Shown: positions 36,732 through 46,280, counted from the first letter of the stretch. The stretch: 51,392 nucleotides of DNA from Candidatus Hydrogenedentota bacterium (GCA_020849535.1 JADLGB010000166.1:1-51392); one strand, 5' to 3'. Notes: generated by a model not told the origin, from the sequence alone. Program-made: numbers and translations.

Positions 36732-39700
36732 TTGGAAATCTACGAACGGTCTAATCTGACGAAGGCGCAACTGGTGTTCTGGTTGGGCCAGAAGCTGCAT
36801 CCCGGCCTGCCTTTGTACAACAACGGCCTGGGACTTGTCATCCCGATGCGGTTGGAACCCGAGCACTTTCGCCGGGCCTTTTCTCATCTCGTATGCGGCT
36901 CGGATGCGCTGCGGACCGTTATCGAAGTGCGGGACGGGGTGCCGCAGCAGCGGGTGAGTGACGCAGCCCCCTACACGATGGACGTAGTAGATTTTTCGAG
37001 CGCCACCGATCCCATGGCAGCATTCGATGCTTGGGCCGAGGAACGCATCCAAAAAGTGCTGGAGTTCGGCGAACGCCTCTTCGACAGCGCACTCGTGAAA
37101 CTCGCTGACGATAAGTTTGTCTGGTATCTGAACCAGCACCACGTCATCTGCGACGCTTTCTCCTTTCTCGTCATCATCCACTATACAGCGGAGCTGTACC
37201 AGCGCTCGCTGGCGGGCACGCTGGAAGATGCACCGGCCCTGCCCGCGTTCCGCGACTACGTTGAGCATGAACTGGGCCATCGGGGCGAATCCGGCAATGC
37301 GGAGGAGGCGGCATACTGGGCCCGCAAGCTCTCGGACAAGCCGGAGCACGCGTCGTTTTACGGAACATCCGCGTCACGTCAGGCGGGCCGGATCCGGCAG
37401 GTGTATGTCGACCTGGGAGTCGAGCGGACTCAGCGCATTCGCGCACTTGCCGTTCGCGAGGATGTGGCGACCAAGACCCCCTTCGCGACGAATTTTAACA
37501 TCTTTGCGGCGGCCTTCATGGCCTATCAGTATCGGATGAACGGCACGCGGCAGCCGGCCGTTGGGATGCCGTTCCATAACCGGCGCGCGGGCGCATTCAA
37601 GCGAACCGTAGGGATTTTCATTGGCGTGCTGCCGCTGAGCGTGGCTATCGAGGATGGCGACACGCCGCTCACGTTGATTCGGCGAATTGCGAAGGAGGCC
37701 TCGGAGCGTCTCCGCAACAGTGCCTACTATTTTCACAACCTGTTGCACCTGCACTCGCACGACGTGCTCGTCAACTATCTGCTTTGGTCATTCCCGGATT
37801 TCTGCGGGTCTCCGTGTGAAATCAAATGGATTCACCCAGGGTGGGGCCTGGACCCGCTCGTACTGAATTTTTACGAGAATCCGTTCACCGACAGTTACGG
37901 CATCGTCTTTGATTTCAATTGCAGCCTCTTCGATGAAGAAAGCCAAGATCTGACGACGCAGCACATGGTCCGCACGCTGGACCAACTGCTCAAGAACCCC
38001 GAGCTGCCGCTGGAAGCGATCGACCTGCTTACCGCGGATGAGCGCCAGCGGCTCACGGTGGATTTCAATCGGACGGAGAGGGATTACCCGAAGGATACGG
38101 CCATTCACCGGATCTTCGAGGCCCAAGCCACACGCACGCCGGACGCGACGGCTATCCGGTTTGGGAAGCAGAACCTGAGCTACGCCGAACTCAACCAGCG
38201 CGCGAACCGGATCGCCCGTTTCCTTCGTGCGGTGGGCGCCGGATCGGAAACGATGGTGGGTCTTTGCCTGGAGCGGTCCGTGGACATGGTGGCCGGGCTG
38301 CTGGGAATCCTCAAGGCGGGCGGTGCGTACGTGCCGTTGGATCCCGCCTATCCGCCCGAACGGCTGGCATTCATGATTCGCGACGCGCAGGTTCCCCTGT
38401 TGCTCACACAGGTATCTCTCCTGCCGCTGGCGCCGGAAGGGGACGTGCGCATCATCTGCCTGGACCGCGACTGGGACAGTATCGCGCGGCATGCGGCGGA
38501 TGACCTGGAGTTTTCGCCGGCTCCGGAGCACTTGGCGTACGTCATCTATACGTCGGGCTCGACTGGGCGGCCGAAGGGAGCCCTCCTGGAGCACCGGGGG
38601 CTCTGCAATCTCGTTGAGGCCCAGACGCACGCATTCGGAGTGACGGAAGATAGCCGCGTCTTGCAGTTCGCATCCATGAGTTTTGACGCGTCGGTCTCCG
38701 AGGTGTTCATGGCGCTCTGCACGGGCGCGACCCTCTGTCTGGCGCGGCAAGAAACCCTCGCGGCGGCGGACGATCTTGCGAGGCTACTGCGTGAAGAGCG
38801 AATCACCACGGTGACGTTGCCGCCTTCCATCCTGAAGGTGCTGCCTGCGTCCGAGTTTCCGGATCTGAGGACAGTGATCGCCGCGGGCGAGCGATGCACC
38901 GCGAGTGTGGTGAATCAGTGGGCGCCGGGGCGCGCGTTCTTCAATGCGTACGGTCCCACGGAGACCACGGTGTGCGCGTCGATTGCGATGTGCGAAGCCC
39001 CTGTGGACCACGACCCGCCTATTGGACGTCCCATGGCGAACATGCAGCTTTATGTGCTTGACCAGGAGATGCGGGCCGTACCGGTGGGTGTCCCGGGTGA
39101 GTTGTACATCGGCGGGGCAGGCCTTGCACGCGGGTATTGGAACCGGCCGGAGCTGACGGAAGAGCGATTCGTGGCAAACCCGTTCAGTGGCGAAGCGGGG
39201 GCGCGTTTGTACCGGACCGGCGACCGCGTGCGCTACACGATGCGCGGCGATATCGAATTCCTGGGGCGCGCGGATCACCAGGTGAAGGTGCGCGGCTTTC
39301 GCATTGAATTGGGCGAGATCGAATCGCTCATGCAGCAGCACCCCGATCTCGCCGACAGCGTGGTCGTCGCGCGGGAGGATGTGCCGGAGGATCACCGCCT
39401 GGTGGCGTATGTGGTGCCGCGGCGCAATGGCAAGTCGTTCAATGGGGAACTCAAGGCGTACCTGAGACAGTTCCTCCCCGAGTATATGGTGCCGAGCGCG
39501 ATCGTGGTGATGGACGCGCTGCCGCTCAGTCCTAACGGGAAGGTGGATCGCCGGGCCTTGCCGCAACCAGATCGGACCTCGCGCGATGTGGTGGGCGCGG
39601 TGCAGACCGCGCGGGACGCGCTGGAGTTGGAATTGACTCACATCTGGGAGCACGTGCTGGATGTGCACCCGATCAGCGTGACCGATAACTTCTTCGATCT

Positions 39701-40862
39701 CGGAGGCCATTCACTTTCCGCGGTCACGTTGATGGATGAGATACAGGGGCGGCTGGGGCAGCGTCTTTCACCGGCTGTGTTGTTTGAACTACCGACCATC
39801 GAACTCTTAGCGGGGGTCCTTCGCGCCAAGGAGTCGGCCAAGCCCGAGTCCGTCGTCGTGCCGATCCAGCCAGAAGGCGCCAAGGCACCCTTCTTCTGCG
39901 TGCACCCGGCTCCGGGGACGGTGTTCTGCTACGTGCCGATCGCGCAGCACATCGAAGCGGACCGTCCGTTCTATGGATTGCAGGCGCCGAGCATCAACGG
40001 AGTGGGCGTACGCTTCGAGACGATCGAGGAAACCGCGGCGTACTACATTGAGGCCATGCGCGCGGTACGCCCGGAAGGCCCCTATCACCTGGGAGGGCAC
40101 TCTTCCGGCGGCGTCGTGGCGTTCGAGATGGCGCGGCAGTTGCGCCAAGAGGGTCACGTTGTGGGATCGGTCGTGTTGTTGGACACGCTGGCTCCCTTGC
40201 CAGGACCGCGCAGCGCGGACCTGTACCGGCTCCTGCTGGACGCCTCCGATGACGCCTTGTGGCTGGCCAGCATCATGCTCATGGTCGAGCATTTCTTCAA
40301 CACGCGATTGACTGTGACGTATGGCGATCTGCGCCAGCTCACGTCTGAAGAGCAATACCTTGCGGTGCTCAATGAACTGAAGCGCGTCAACTTCCTGGCG
40401 CCCAGCGCGGGTCCCGGCGCGATTCACGGCCTTGTGGAGAACTGCCGGGAAAGCATGAAGGCCGGCATGCGGTATTGTCCGGAGCCGTACGACGGGCATG
40501 TGGTGTACCTGCACACGGACGGCCTATTCGCAGTGGTGCCGGAGGGATCGGGCGGGCAGTCTTTGAGGCAATTGTGGGCGCTGCTCAAGAGGGACTGGCG
40601 GGCACTTCTGAAGGGGGTCCCGCAGTTGTTACGCGACATGCTGGTGACTTCGGCGCGCAGCGGTGTGTTCCGCTCGTGGACGGGTGACCGCACCCTGGGC
40701 TGGAAGTCGTACGTGACGGGCCCCATCGCCACGTATCCGGTCCCAGGCAACCACATCTCGATGTTGGCGGACCCCGCGGCAGCAGGAGTGGCGAGCCGTC
40801 TGCAGGCTTGTCTGGATATGGCCGACCAAGAACAAATGGTGGAGGAAGACGTCCTCGTTTGA
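36732..40862 (+). CDS. Single-module non-ribosomal peptide synthetase (C-A-PCP-TE)
   Basis: The 1376-residue protein holds a condensation domain (about 8-435; active site HHVICDA, H136, H137, D141), an adenylation domain (about 455-945; 'YTSGSTGRPKG', 'NAYGPTETTV', 'YRTGDRV', Lys937 in 'LSPNGKVDRRALP'), a carrier domain (Ser994 in 'DLGGHSL') and a thioesterase (Ser1124 in 'GGHSSGG', Asp1151). Aligning to GrsA gives pocket residues D652 A653 S656 T695 I716 A718 A739 V747 C748 K937 (DASTIAAVCK), close to codes for Tyr/Phe. A condensation domain on the only module suggests that it joins an acyl or carrier-bound partner to the amino acid before release. The start is a TTG with GGAG eight bases upstream; an in-frame stop at 36672 excludes longer forms. 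No MbtH or phosphopantetheinyl transferase gene is in the window. Confidence 0.93.
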   Translation: MEIYERSNLTKAQLVFWLGQKLHPGLPLYNNGLGLVIPMRLEPEHFRRAFSHLVCGSDALRTVIEVRDGVPQQRVSDAAPYTMDVVDFSSATDPMAAFDAWAEERIQKVLEFGERLFDSALVKLADDKFVWYLNQHHVICDAFSFLVIIHYTAELYQRSLAGTLEDAPALPAFRDYVEHELGHRGESGNAEEAAYWARKLSDKPEHASFYGTSASRQAGRIRQVYVDLGVERTQRIRALAVREDVATKTPFATNFNIFAAAFMAYQYRMNGTRQPAVGMPFHNRRAGAFKRTVGIFIGVLPLSVAIEDGDTPLTLIRRIAKEASERLRNSAYYFHNLLHLHSHDVLVNYLLWSFPDFCGSPCEIKWIHPGWGLDPLVLNFYENPFTDSYGIVFDFNCSLFDEESQDLTTQHMVRTLDQLLKNPELPLEAIDLLTADERQRLTVDFNRTERDYPKDTAIHRIFEAQATRTPDATAIRFGKQNLSYAELNQRANRIARFLRAVGAGSETMVGLCLERSVDMVAGLLGILKAGGAYVPLDPAYPPERLAFMIRDAQVPLLLTQVSLLPLAPEGDVRIICLDRDWDSIARHAADDLEFSPAPEHLAYVIYTSGSTGRPKGALLEHRGLCNLVEAQTHAFGVTEDSRVLQFASMSFDASVSEVFMALCTGATLCLARQETLAAADDLARLLREERITTVTLPPSILKVLPASEFPDLRTVIAAGERCTASVVNQWAPGRAFFNAYGPTETTVCASIAMCEAPVDHDPPIGRPMANMQLYVLDQEMRAVPVGVPGELYIGGAGLARGYWNRPELTEERFVANPFSGEAGARLYRTGDRVRYTMRGDIEFLGRADHQVKVRGFRIELGEIESLMQQHPDLADSVVVAREDVPEDHRLVAYVVPRRNGKSFNGELKAYLRQFLPEYMVPSAIVVMDALPLSPNGKVDRRALPQPDRTSRDVVGAVQTARDALELELTHIWEHVLDVHPISVTDNFFDLGGHSLSAVTLMDEIQGRLGQRLSPAVLFELPTIELLAGVLRAKESAKPESVVVPIQPEGAKAPFFCVHPAPGTVFCYVPIAQHIEADRPFYGLQAPSINGVGVRFETIEETAAYYIEAMRAVRPEGPYHLGGHSSGGVVAFEMARQLRQEGHVVGSVVLLDTLAPLPGPRSADLYRLLLDASDDALWLASIMLMVEHFFNTRLTVTYGDLRQLTSEEQYLAVLNELKRVNFLAPSAGPGAIHGLVENCRESMKAGMRYCPEPYDGHVVYLHTDGLFAVVPEGSGGQSLRQLWALLKRDWRALLKGVPQLLRDMLVTSARSGVFRSWTGDRTLGWKSYVTGPIATYPVPGNHISMLADPAAAGVASRLQACLDMADQEQMVEEDVLV

Positions 40863-40950
40863 GGGCAGAAGCGGCTTGTGCTGACCGGTGCGAGAGGTTA
40901 GACTCGTCTTTCCCTTGTGGGTATCGGATGGCGACGAGGAAGGATTTCCG

Positions 40951-42318
40951 GTGGGTCACGGCGCTCCGGCACGGGGCACCGGGCAATCCAGGGAAGTGCA
41001 GCAGAACTTGGGCAACTCCGCACAGGCAAACAGGGCTCCGGCCGAAGCTGGAAGCGACGCCGCGACCGGGTCATCCCGTCCGCTGAAGATTGTGTTTTTC
41101 CCGCTGGGCTACGTGCTGGCCCACATTTCCCGCTGTGTCGAGATTGGCAAGGAGCTGCGTGCGCGCGGCCATGAAGTGGTTTACGCGGGAGACGACCCTG
41201 CGCATCCTCGCTCGCGAATGAAACTGGCGGCAGAAGCGGGGTTTCGCGTCGAGCGCGTCCGGGAACCGTTTCACCCTTACGGATGGGATCGCTTCGTGCG
41301 CCACGGATGGACGGCCAGCGCGGTCGATCTCATTCGGCTGAACACGTGGGTGCCGCTTCAAGGCATTATCGAAGACCAGGTGGAACTGATGCGCGAGGAG
41401 CGGCCGGACCTGGCCGTGGGTGATGCGTCAATCAGCGTGAGCACGGCGGCCTACATTGCGCAAACGCCCGCCGCGTGCATCATGAACGCCTACGCCAGCC
41501 ACTTCCTGTCGCCCCAGTCGCTGTTTCACCTGATCATTCCCATGTATGATCGATTCCTGCTGGCCCCGAAACGGAAACGGGCCTATGAGAGGTTCGGCGT
41601 GAAACCGCTTGATGCGCTGAGTCTGCTGCGTTCCATCCCGCTCATCTCGCCGGATTTGCCGGAACTCTACGACCCGCCCTCGTATTTTCCTCACTATCAC
41701 ACGGTGGGTCCGATCTGGGCCGAGCATCCGGGTCCGCTGCCGGATTGGTTCGGCGAACTGGAAGACGGCACGCCCAACGTCTACGTGACGATGGGGTCGA
41801 CGGGGCTGCTGGAGACGTTTCTGCGCCGCACCTTCCGCGTGTTGGGGAAGGCGCCGTACCGGTTCATCGTGACCACCGGCGGACAGGCGAGCGAGGAGAC
41901 CGTGCGCTCGGCGCCGGATAACTTCCGGATTACCCGCTACGCGCCGGGCACGGAGATTTTGAAGCGCAGCAAGGCGCTCATCTTCCATGGCGGGAACGGG
42001 ACGATGTATCAGGCGTTGCTGGCGGGCGTGCCGATGATCTCGCTGCCGTCACATTTGGAACAGGATGTGATCACGCGGATCGCCGTATCGAAAGGGTTCT
42101 GCATTCGCATGAAGGCGCGGCGCGTGTCTTCACAGCGATTGCTGGAGAACCTCCAGCGCATCATCGAAGAACCTCAGTATCGCGAAGCGGCACGCCGGTA
42201 TTCGGAACCGATCCGCGCGGCCAACGGCGTGGCGCGCGCGGCCGATGTGCTCGAACAGTGGGCGCGCGAAGGCAAACCCGCGGGCAGCGGCCTGAACGGC
42301 CGCCATCATCCTGGGTGA
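40951..42318 (+). CDS. GT1-family (UGT-like) glycosyltransferase
   Basis: The 455-residue product has an N-terminal acceptor domain beginning 'LKIVFFPLGYVLAHISRC' and a C-terminal donor domain with 'VYVTMGSTG' and 'ALIFHGGNGTMYQALLAGVP' followed by 'SLPSHLEQD', the nucleotide-sugar site of the GT1/UGT family. Such enzymes glycosylate small molecules, including many peptide and polyketide products. The first ~45 residues are low-complexity. I place the start at the GTG at 40951, which has AAGGA six bases upstream; a GTG at 40888 is also in frame but lacks a site. It lies close behind the NRPS on the same strand and is its most likely tailoring enzyme. Confidence 0.85.
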   Translation: MGHGAPARGTGQSREVQQNLGNSAQANRAPAEAGSDAATGSSRPLKIVFFPLGYVLAHISRCVEIGKELRARGHEVVYAGDDPAHPRSRMKLAAEAGFRVERVREPFHPYGWDRFVRHGWTASAVDLIRLNTWVPLQGIIEDQVELMREERPDLAVGDASISVSTAAYIAQTPAACIMNAYASHFLSPQSLFHLIIPMYDRFLLAPKRKRAYERFGVKPLDALSLLRSIPLISPDLPELYDPPSYFPHYHTVGPIWAEHPGPLPDWFGELEDGTPNVYVTMGSTGLLETFLRRTFRVLGKAPYRFIVTTGGQASEETVRSAPDNFRITRYAPGTEILKRSKALIFHGGNGTMYQALLAGVPMISLPSHLEQDVITRIAVSKGFCIRMKARRVSSQRLLENLQRIIEEPQYREAARRYSEPIRAANGVARAADVLEQWAREGKPAGSGLNGRHHPG

Positions 42319-42563
42319 CGGCGCGGGCGCCTGAAATCCCACGACCGCGCGCCTGAGCAGATAGTAACGAGACGACGCACGCCCATCGCGACTCAGCCGC
42401 AACCAAGCCAAGCAATACTTCCACCGGTTCCACTCAAAATTCCGATTCAAGAAAGAGACCGGTAAGGGGAGTCCAGCAAGACGCGGACTCGACTCATCCA
42501 TTTCCCAAGTCCAGGTGCGTTGCGAAAGGCCGCGTTCTCCGGTGGGCTCGGGAGAAGAGAAGA

Positions 42564-42738
42564 ACATCCCCCTTGATCCCCCTTCAAAGGGGGACTTGTA
42601 CAACACTATGTCTGTGGATTGCCAAAAGACACGAGGGCAACATGTGGACTATCGGCGTGAAGAACGCGCGGCCCGAAGGGCACGCGCTCTCTGCGTCCCC
42701 CTTCGAAGGGGGCAGGCCCGCAGGGCCGAGGGGGATGT
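42564..42738. repeat. Inverted pair of CCCCCTT hairpins (175 bp)
   Basis: Outer ends ACATCCCCC and GGGGGATGT are inverted. Inside, CCCCCTT-CA-AAGGGGG (42578-42593) and CCCCCTTCGAAGGGGG (42697-42712) are perfect or near-perfect palindromes about 100 bases apart. The rest of the 42319-42776 spacer has no recognisable feature; no clear terminator for the glycosyltransferase gene was found. Confidence 0.75.
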
Positions 42739-42776
42739 GTAGCCCCAGGACTCAGGATCGCGCATCCCCACGCACG

Positions 42777-44960
42777 TCACGACTCGGCAATGAACCCGTG
42801 CACGAGGCCCATGTAATACGCGAGGAGAAACGATACCCCTTCGCGCAGCCGCGTGCCGTCGCCCGAGCTGGTCAGCGTCCAGGGGTCGTCGCCCCAGTAG
42901 ATAGAGTGGTTCTCGTCGATCCGGAAGACGCGTCCCGACACGTGATGCCCCGTGCCCGCGTTCTGACCGGAGGTCCCGCGTACGTGGTCGGGCAACTGCA
43001 CCATGTCGATGCGGTGCGCATTGGACATGGGCCAGTCGATCAGGTCGAGTGGATAGCGCCGGAGCGTATCCACGCCCTCTTCGAACCAATTCTTCTGGGG
43101 CGACAGGTTTAGCGTGCCCCATTGGTCCGTGCGCTCCTTGCCCAGGCAACACGCGGCGTAGACGAAATTGAGAAACGGGTTCAGCTCATACTTCTCGATG
43201 TTCCAGTAGTAGTAGATCGCATTGTGGTACATGCTGAGCAATCCGGGGTTGGTCTCGTACCGGATGAGATGGTAGTAATTCATGAAGGCCATGTTGTCGT
43301 CGGCCTGCCCGAAGGAGCCCGGCCCCCACTGAAACTTGGGTTGGGTCATCCCGTTCATCGCGTACCCGTGATCGATGGCGAGCTTCATGTAAGCATCCCG
43401 GTATCTTTGATCGCCCGTGACGTGGTACGTCACGGCGAGGTAGGCGAGAATGCTGTACGAATTCAGCCCGCGCTCCACCCACCAGTCCTCGTTCTGATTC
43501 ATATCCTCGGGCGAGAAATGCGCCCAACGCGTGGGCTTCCCGTCGTGGTCGACGAGGCTGTAGTTGTGATCGAGAAGGTGGTCCGTCATGCGGCGTACGA
43601 CCTCCCGCACGGCGGCCTTCTCTTCTTCGGTCTCGCAAACGCGGTCGTAGTAGATTCCGAAGCCGAAGTAGTAGCCATCCAGTTCATCCGAGCTGGAATC
43701 GCACTTCCAGTACCACTCGCCGGTTTCATCGACCGGCCACCGGGGGTCCATGATCTTCCAAAGCGCATCTCGCGTGGCCTGGCGGATGCGGTCTGCCTCC
43801 GGGTTGTTGCGCTCGTTGGGATTCGGGCCGCTGGTAGGCTCGACCGCCCGCGCGATGAAACCGCGCGGCGCGGGATGCGTCCCGCCCTCGGTCACCTTGC
43901 TGAGAAAGGCGAGCGATTCAAAGGCGTTCACGGCATCGTTCCGAAGCTTCGGGCTCTTCGTGGCGGCGTAGCCCAAGCTCACGGCACCGAGATAGAGCCC
44001 CGTGAAATGCCCATCGTTATCCGTGGCCTCGGGTGTCGCGGTTGACTTATCCCCGGGGACGGACAGGGTTGCGGGGTTCACATAGCCCAATCGCGTGCGG
44101 CGATGGTACTTATCGATCTCCTCTTCGAAGAACGCCGCCTTTTGAGCTAGGGTCATGGGGCGGAACTCAATTCGGGATACGCCTTCCGAAGTGGCGAACC
44201 ACGCGTCACCGTTTGGCGTGATGGCGATATCGCGCACGTGGTTGTTCAGGAGCCAGCGGCGGCCTTGGCGAAACTCCCAGACGCCATTCGAGAATCGGAT
44301 CGCGCCATTGGTTGTCCCAAACCACACGCCCTTCGGTCCCGCGGCCATGCAGGTGAAGTCATTGAAGGGAAGTCCTTCCGCACCCGTGAAGAGCCGCCAG
44401 CTCTCGGGGGACTCGCGAAAACCGACACCCTGCGGACTCGCAAACCACAGGCGATTCTCCGTGTCGTAGGCTACGGCGCGCACATCGGCAGGCGCCCAGC
44501 GCACAGATCCTTGACGGGGCATGGGCATGGTCCAGCCCGTGCCGCCAGCGATCAACATGCCGCTTTCCGTTGCTATCGCGACTTCCGCATCGTGCCGTGC
44601 GACCGCGCGAATCGTATTCGCATCGCACGGGGGATTCTCCAGAATGGAGGAGGCAGCAAGCACGTCAGGGAAAAGAGATTGCTTCTTGGACTGCCACTCT
44701 GGACCGTCGGCAACTGCTTCCCAACGGTCCCCGGCGAAACGAGCCGCGCCGTCCGCCGTCAGTGCGAAGACGGTGCCATCGGCATCGCAGGCGACACCGC
44801 GCACGTCGTTGGACGGCAGCCCGTCGCGTGTGGTGTACGGGGTATGCACCTGCTGTTCAAAGGCGGCCACACGCACCGGAACATCCTCCGGCGTCATCTG
44901 GGCCAGGCTGGATTCAAAGGCCGTGCAAAAGAGGATCGCCGCTACGTGTGAGACGCGCAT
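42777..44960 (-). CDS. Exported propeller protein with a C-terminal alpha/alpha-toroid-like domain
   Basis: The 727-residue product has a signal peptide (MRVSHVAAILFCTAFESSLA). The N-terminal part carries two-component-regulator propeller repeats ('DGLPSNDVRGVACDADGTV', 'EGLPFNDFTCMAAGPKGVWF', 'AITPNGDAWFATSEGVSRI'). The C-terminal ~450 residues are rich in Tyr, Trp, Asp and Glu with helical hairpins ('DGYYFGFGIYYDRVCETEEE', 'NSYSILAYLAVTYHVTGDQR'), as in alpha/alpha-barrel glycosidases or lyases; I cannot name the family or a catalytic residue. No kinase domain is present. A GGAG Shine-Dalgarno lies seven bases upstream. Confidence 0.75.
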   Translation of the reverse strand: MRVSHVAAILFCTAFESSLAQMTPEDVPVRVAAFEQQVHTPYTTRDGLPSNDVRGVACDADGTVFALTADGAARFAGDRWEAVADGPEWQSKKQSLFPDVLAASSILENPPCDANTIRAVARHDAEVAIATESGMLIAGGTGWTMPMPRQGSVRWAPADVRAVAYDTENRLWFASPQGVGFRESPESWRLFTGAEGLPFNDFTCMAAGPKGVWFGTTNGAIRFSNGVWEFRQGRRWLLNNHVRDIAITPNGDAWFATSEGVSRIEFRPMTLAQKAAFFEEEIDKYHRRTRLGYVNPATLSVPGDKSTATPEATDNDGHFTGLYLGAVSLGYAATKSPKLRNDAVNAFESLAFLSKVTEGGTHPAPRGFIARAVEPTSGPNPNERNNPEADRIRQATRDALWKIMDPRWPVDETGEWYWKCDSSSDELDGYYFGFGIYYDRVCETEEEKAAVREVVRRMTDHLLDHNYSLVDHDGKPTRWAHFSPEDMNQNEDWWVERGLNSYSILAYLAVTYHVTGDQRYRDAYMKLAIDHGYAMNGMTQPKFQWGPGSFGQADDNMAFMNYYHLIRYETNPGLLSMYHNAIYYYWNIEKYELNPFLNFVYAACCLGKERTDQWGTLNLSPQKNWFEEGVDTLRRYPLDLIDWPMSNAHRIDMVQLPDHVRGTSGQNAGTGHHVSGRVFRIDENHSIYWGDDPWTLTSSGDGTRLREGVSFLLAYYMGLVHGFIAES

Positions 44961-45090
44961 GATGTACTCCGGTTTCTATCGCGTGGGTTGCCCAACAAAC
45001 TGCGAAATCACTGTTTCGCAGAGACACTATATCGCGATACACAGGCGAAATCGCAACCGCGAGCCGTCGGCTCAGTCCGATTTCCGATGG

Positions 45091-45243
45091 GACACAGGCG
45101 AGGGCGCCTGTGCCACACGTCTATCCACCATTCCACGTTTGTCTGCAATTCTTGAAGTCTCCGTGCAAACCAAGGCCGGAAAGAAAAGAAGAACCCCTGA
45201 AAGCATGGCAAGCGCGTGTGGCACAGGCGCCCTCGCCTGTGTC
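45091..45243. repeat. 153-bp hairpin-ended element, copy 3
   Basis: Identical 29-bp inverted ends at 45091-45119 and 45215-45243. The interior is homologous to the truncated copy at 17860 ('gcaaaccaag', 'gaagaac', 'gcatggcaagcgcg'). It fills half of the 312-base spacer between the propeller gene and the GspF-like gene; nothing else is recognised there. Confidence 0.88.
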
Positions 45244-45272
45244 TTGATTGGGTCCGAAATGCTGGCCGTCTT

Positions 45273-46280
45273 TCAGCCGGGCCAGAAAGCGGCGAGCATC
45301 TCCACCAGTGCCCTGACCGCCATGCCGAGTACCATGGATAGGATCCAAAGGCAGAAGAGCAAGAGGATAAGATACGCCTCCAGGCCGATTCCAATGGTTT
45401 GCACGGGATGCATGGCCTCGGCGTAGAGGTAGTCGGCACACTTATGGAACATCTCTTCCGATCGGCCCGCGGTCTCACCCATGTGCACCATGTTGGTCAC
45501 CATTTCGGGAAGGATACCGGTGGCGTTCAGCGCCTCATCCAAAGGCACGCCTCGTTGCACCATAGGCACGGCTTTGCACAGAGCGCGCTTGAGCTGCGGG
45601 TGGGTCGTGACAGCCGCGGAGCGCTCGATGGCTTGGCGCAGGCCGAGCCCCGCGTCGAGCATAATGGCCATGCAACGGCAGAACCGCGCCAGGGCAAACC
45701 GCCGCCAGAACTTGGCAACCACCCACAAGCGCGAGAAGATGGGGTCTGTGATGTACCGAAGGAGGTTGAGCCGCGCGAGGATCCAGATGACAAGAAACAT
45801 GGGACCGTACTGCCGGACGAGCCCCCAGAGAAACAGAAGGGAGTACCATTCCACGCTGTGCTTCGTGAATAAAAGGCCCCTAACATAGGGAATGATGATC
45901 AATGCGGTGATCAGCAGCAGAATCGGGTACATCGCGCCGCGCAGGTACAACCGCTGTATCTCGAGAACCTGAGCGTAGTGCCGGGCCGCTTCTTCCAATA
46001 CCGCTTCGTGCTTGCCGGAAATATCACCCGCGACCATCATTTCCACGAAGAGGTCGGGCAGGTACTTTGATTGGGTCCTCAGAGCGGCAGCGAGTGTCTC
46101 ACCCCGCTGAAGCGCGTCGATGATAGGCGGCAGCAGTTTCCTGTAGGGGCGGCCGTGCGCCTCTTCCTGGAGCAGGGTGAATGCACGGAGAATGGGAATG
46201 CCGCCCTTGGTCAGCGTCAGGAGCATCTGACTGAGATGCGCCATGCGCTTGGTGGATAACTTTGGGGAGAAGATCCCCAA
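45273..46280 (-). CDS. Type II secretion / type IV pilus inner-membrane protein, GspF/PilC family
   Basis: The 335-residue product has the two GspF repeats: 'LSQMLLTLTKGGIPILRAFT' with 'ALQRGETLAAALRTQSKYLP', and the second 'LARFCRCMAIMLDAGLGLRQ' with 'MVQRGVPLDEALNATGILPE' and 'VHMGETAGRSEEM'. Hydrophobic helices lie between the halves and at the C-terminus. GspF/PilC is the platform protein that couples the assembly ATPase to pseudopilus growth. No other secretion gene is present here, so it is an orphan. The best start is a TTG at 46280 with GGAGG five bases upstream; an ATG at 46328 is an alternative. Confidence 0.88.
   Translation of the reverse strand: MGIFSPKLSTKRMAHLSQMLLTLTKGGIPILRAFTLLQEEAHGRPYRKLLPPIIDALQRGETLAAALRTQSKYLPDLFVEMMVAGDISGKHEAVLEEAARHYAQVLEIQRLYLRGAMYPILLLITALIIIPYVRGLLFTKHSVEWYSLLFLWGLVRQYGPMFLVIWILARLNLLRYITDPIFSRLWVVAKFWRRFALARFCRCMAIMLDAGLGLRQAIERSAAVTTHPQLKRALCKAVPMVQRGVPLDEALNATGILPEMVTNMVHMGETAGRSEEMFHKCADYLYAEAMHPVQTIGIGLEAYLILLLFCLWILSMVLGMAVRALVEMLAAFWPG

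Noticed and set aside
35412..37349. Minus-strand frame of 645 codons across GT4, hydrolase and NRPS genes
   Set aside because: Shadow of three well-supported plus-strand genes; no recognisable motif.
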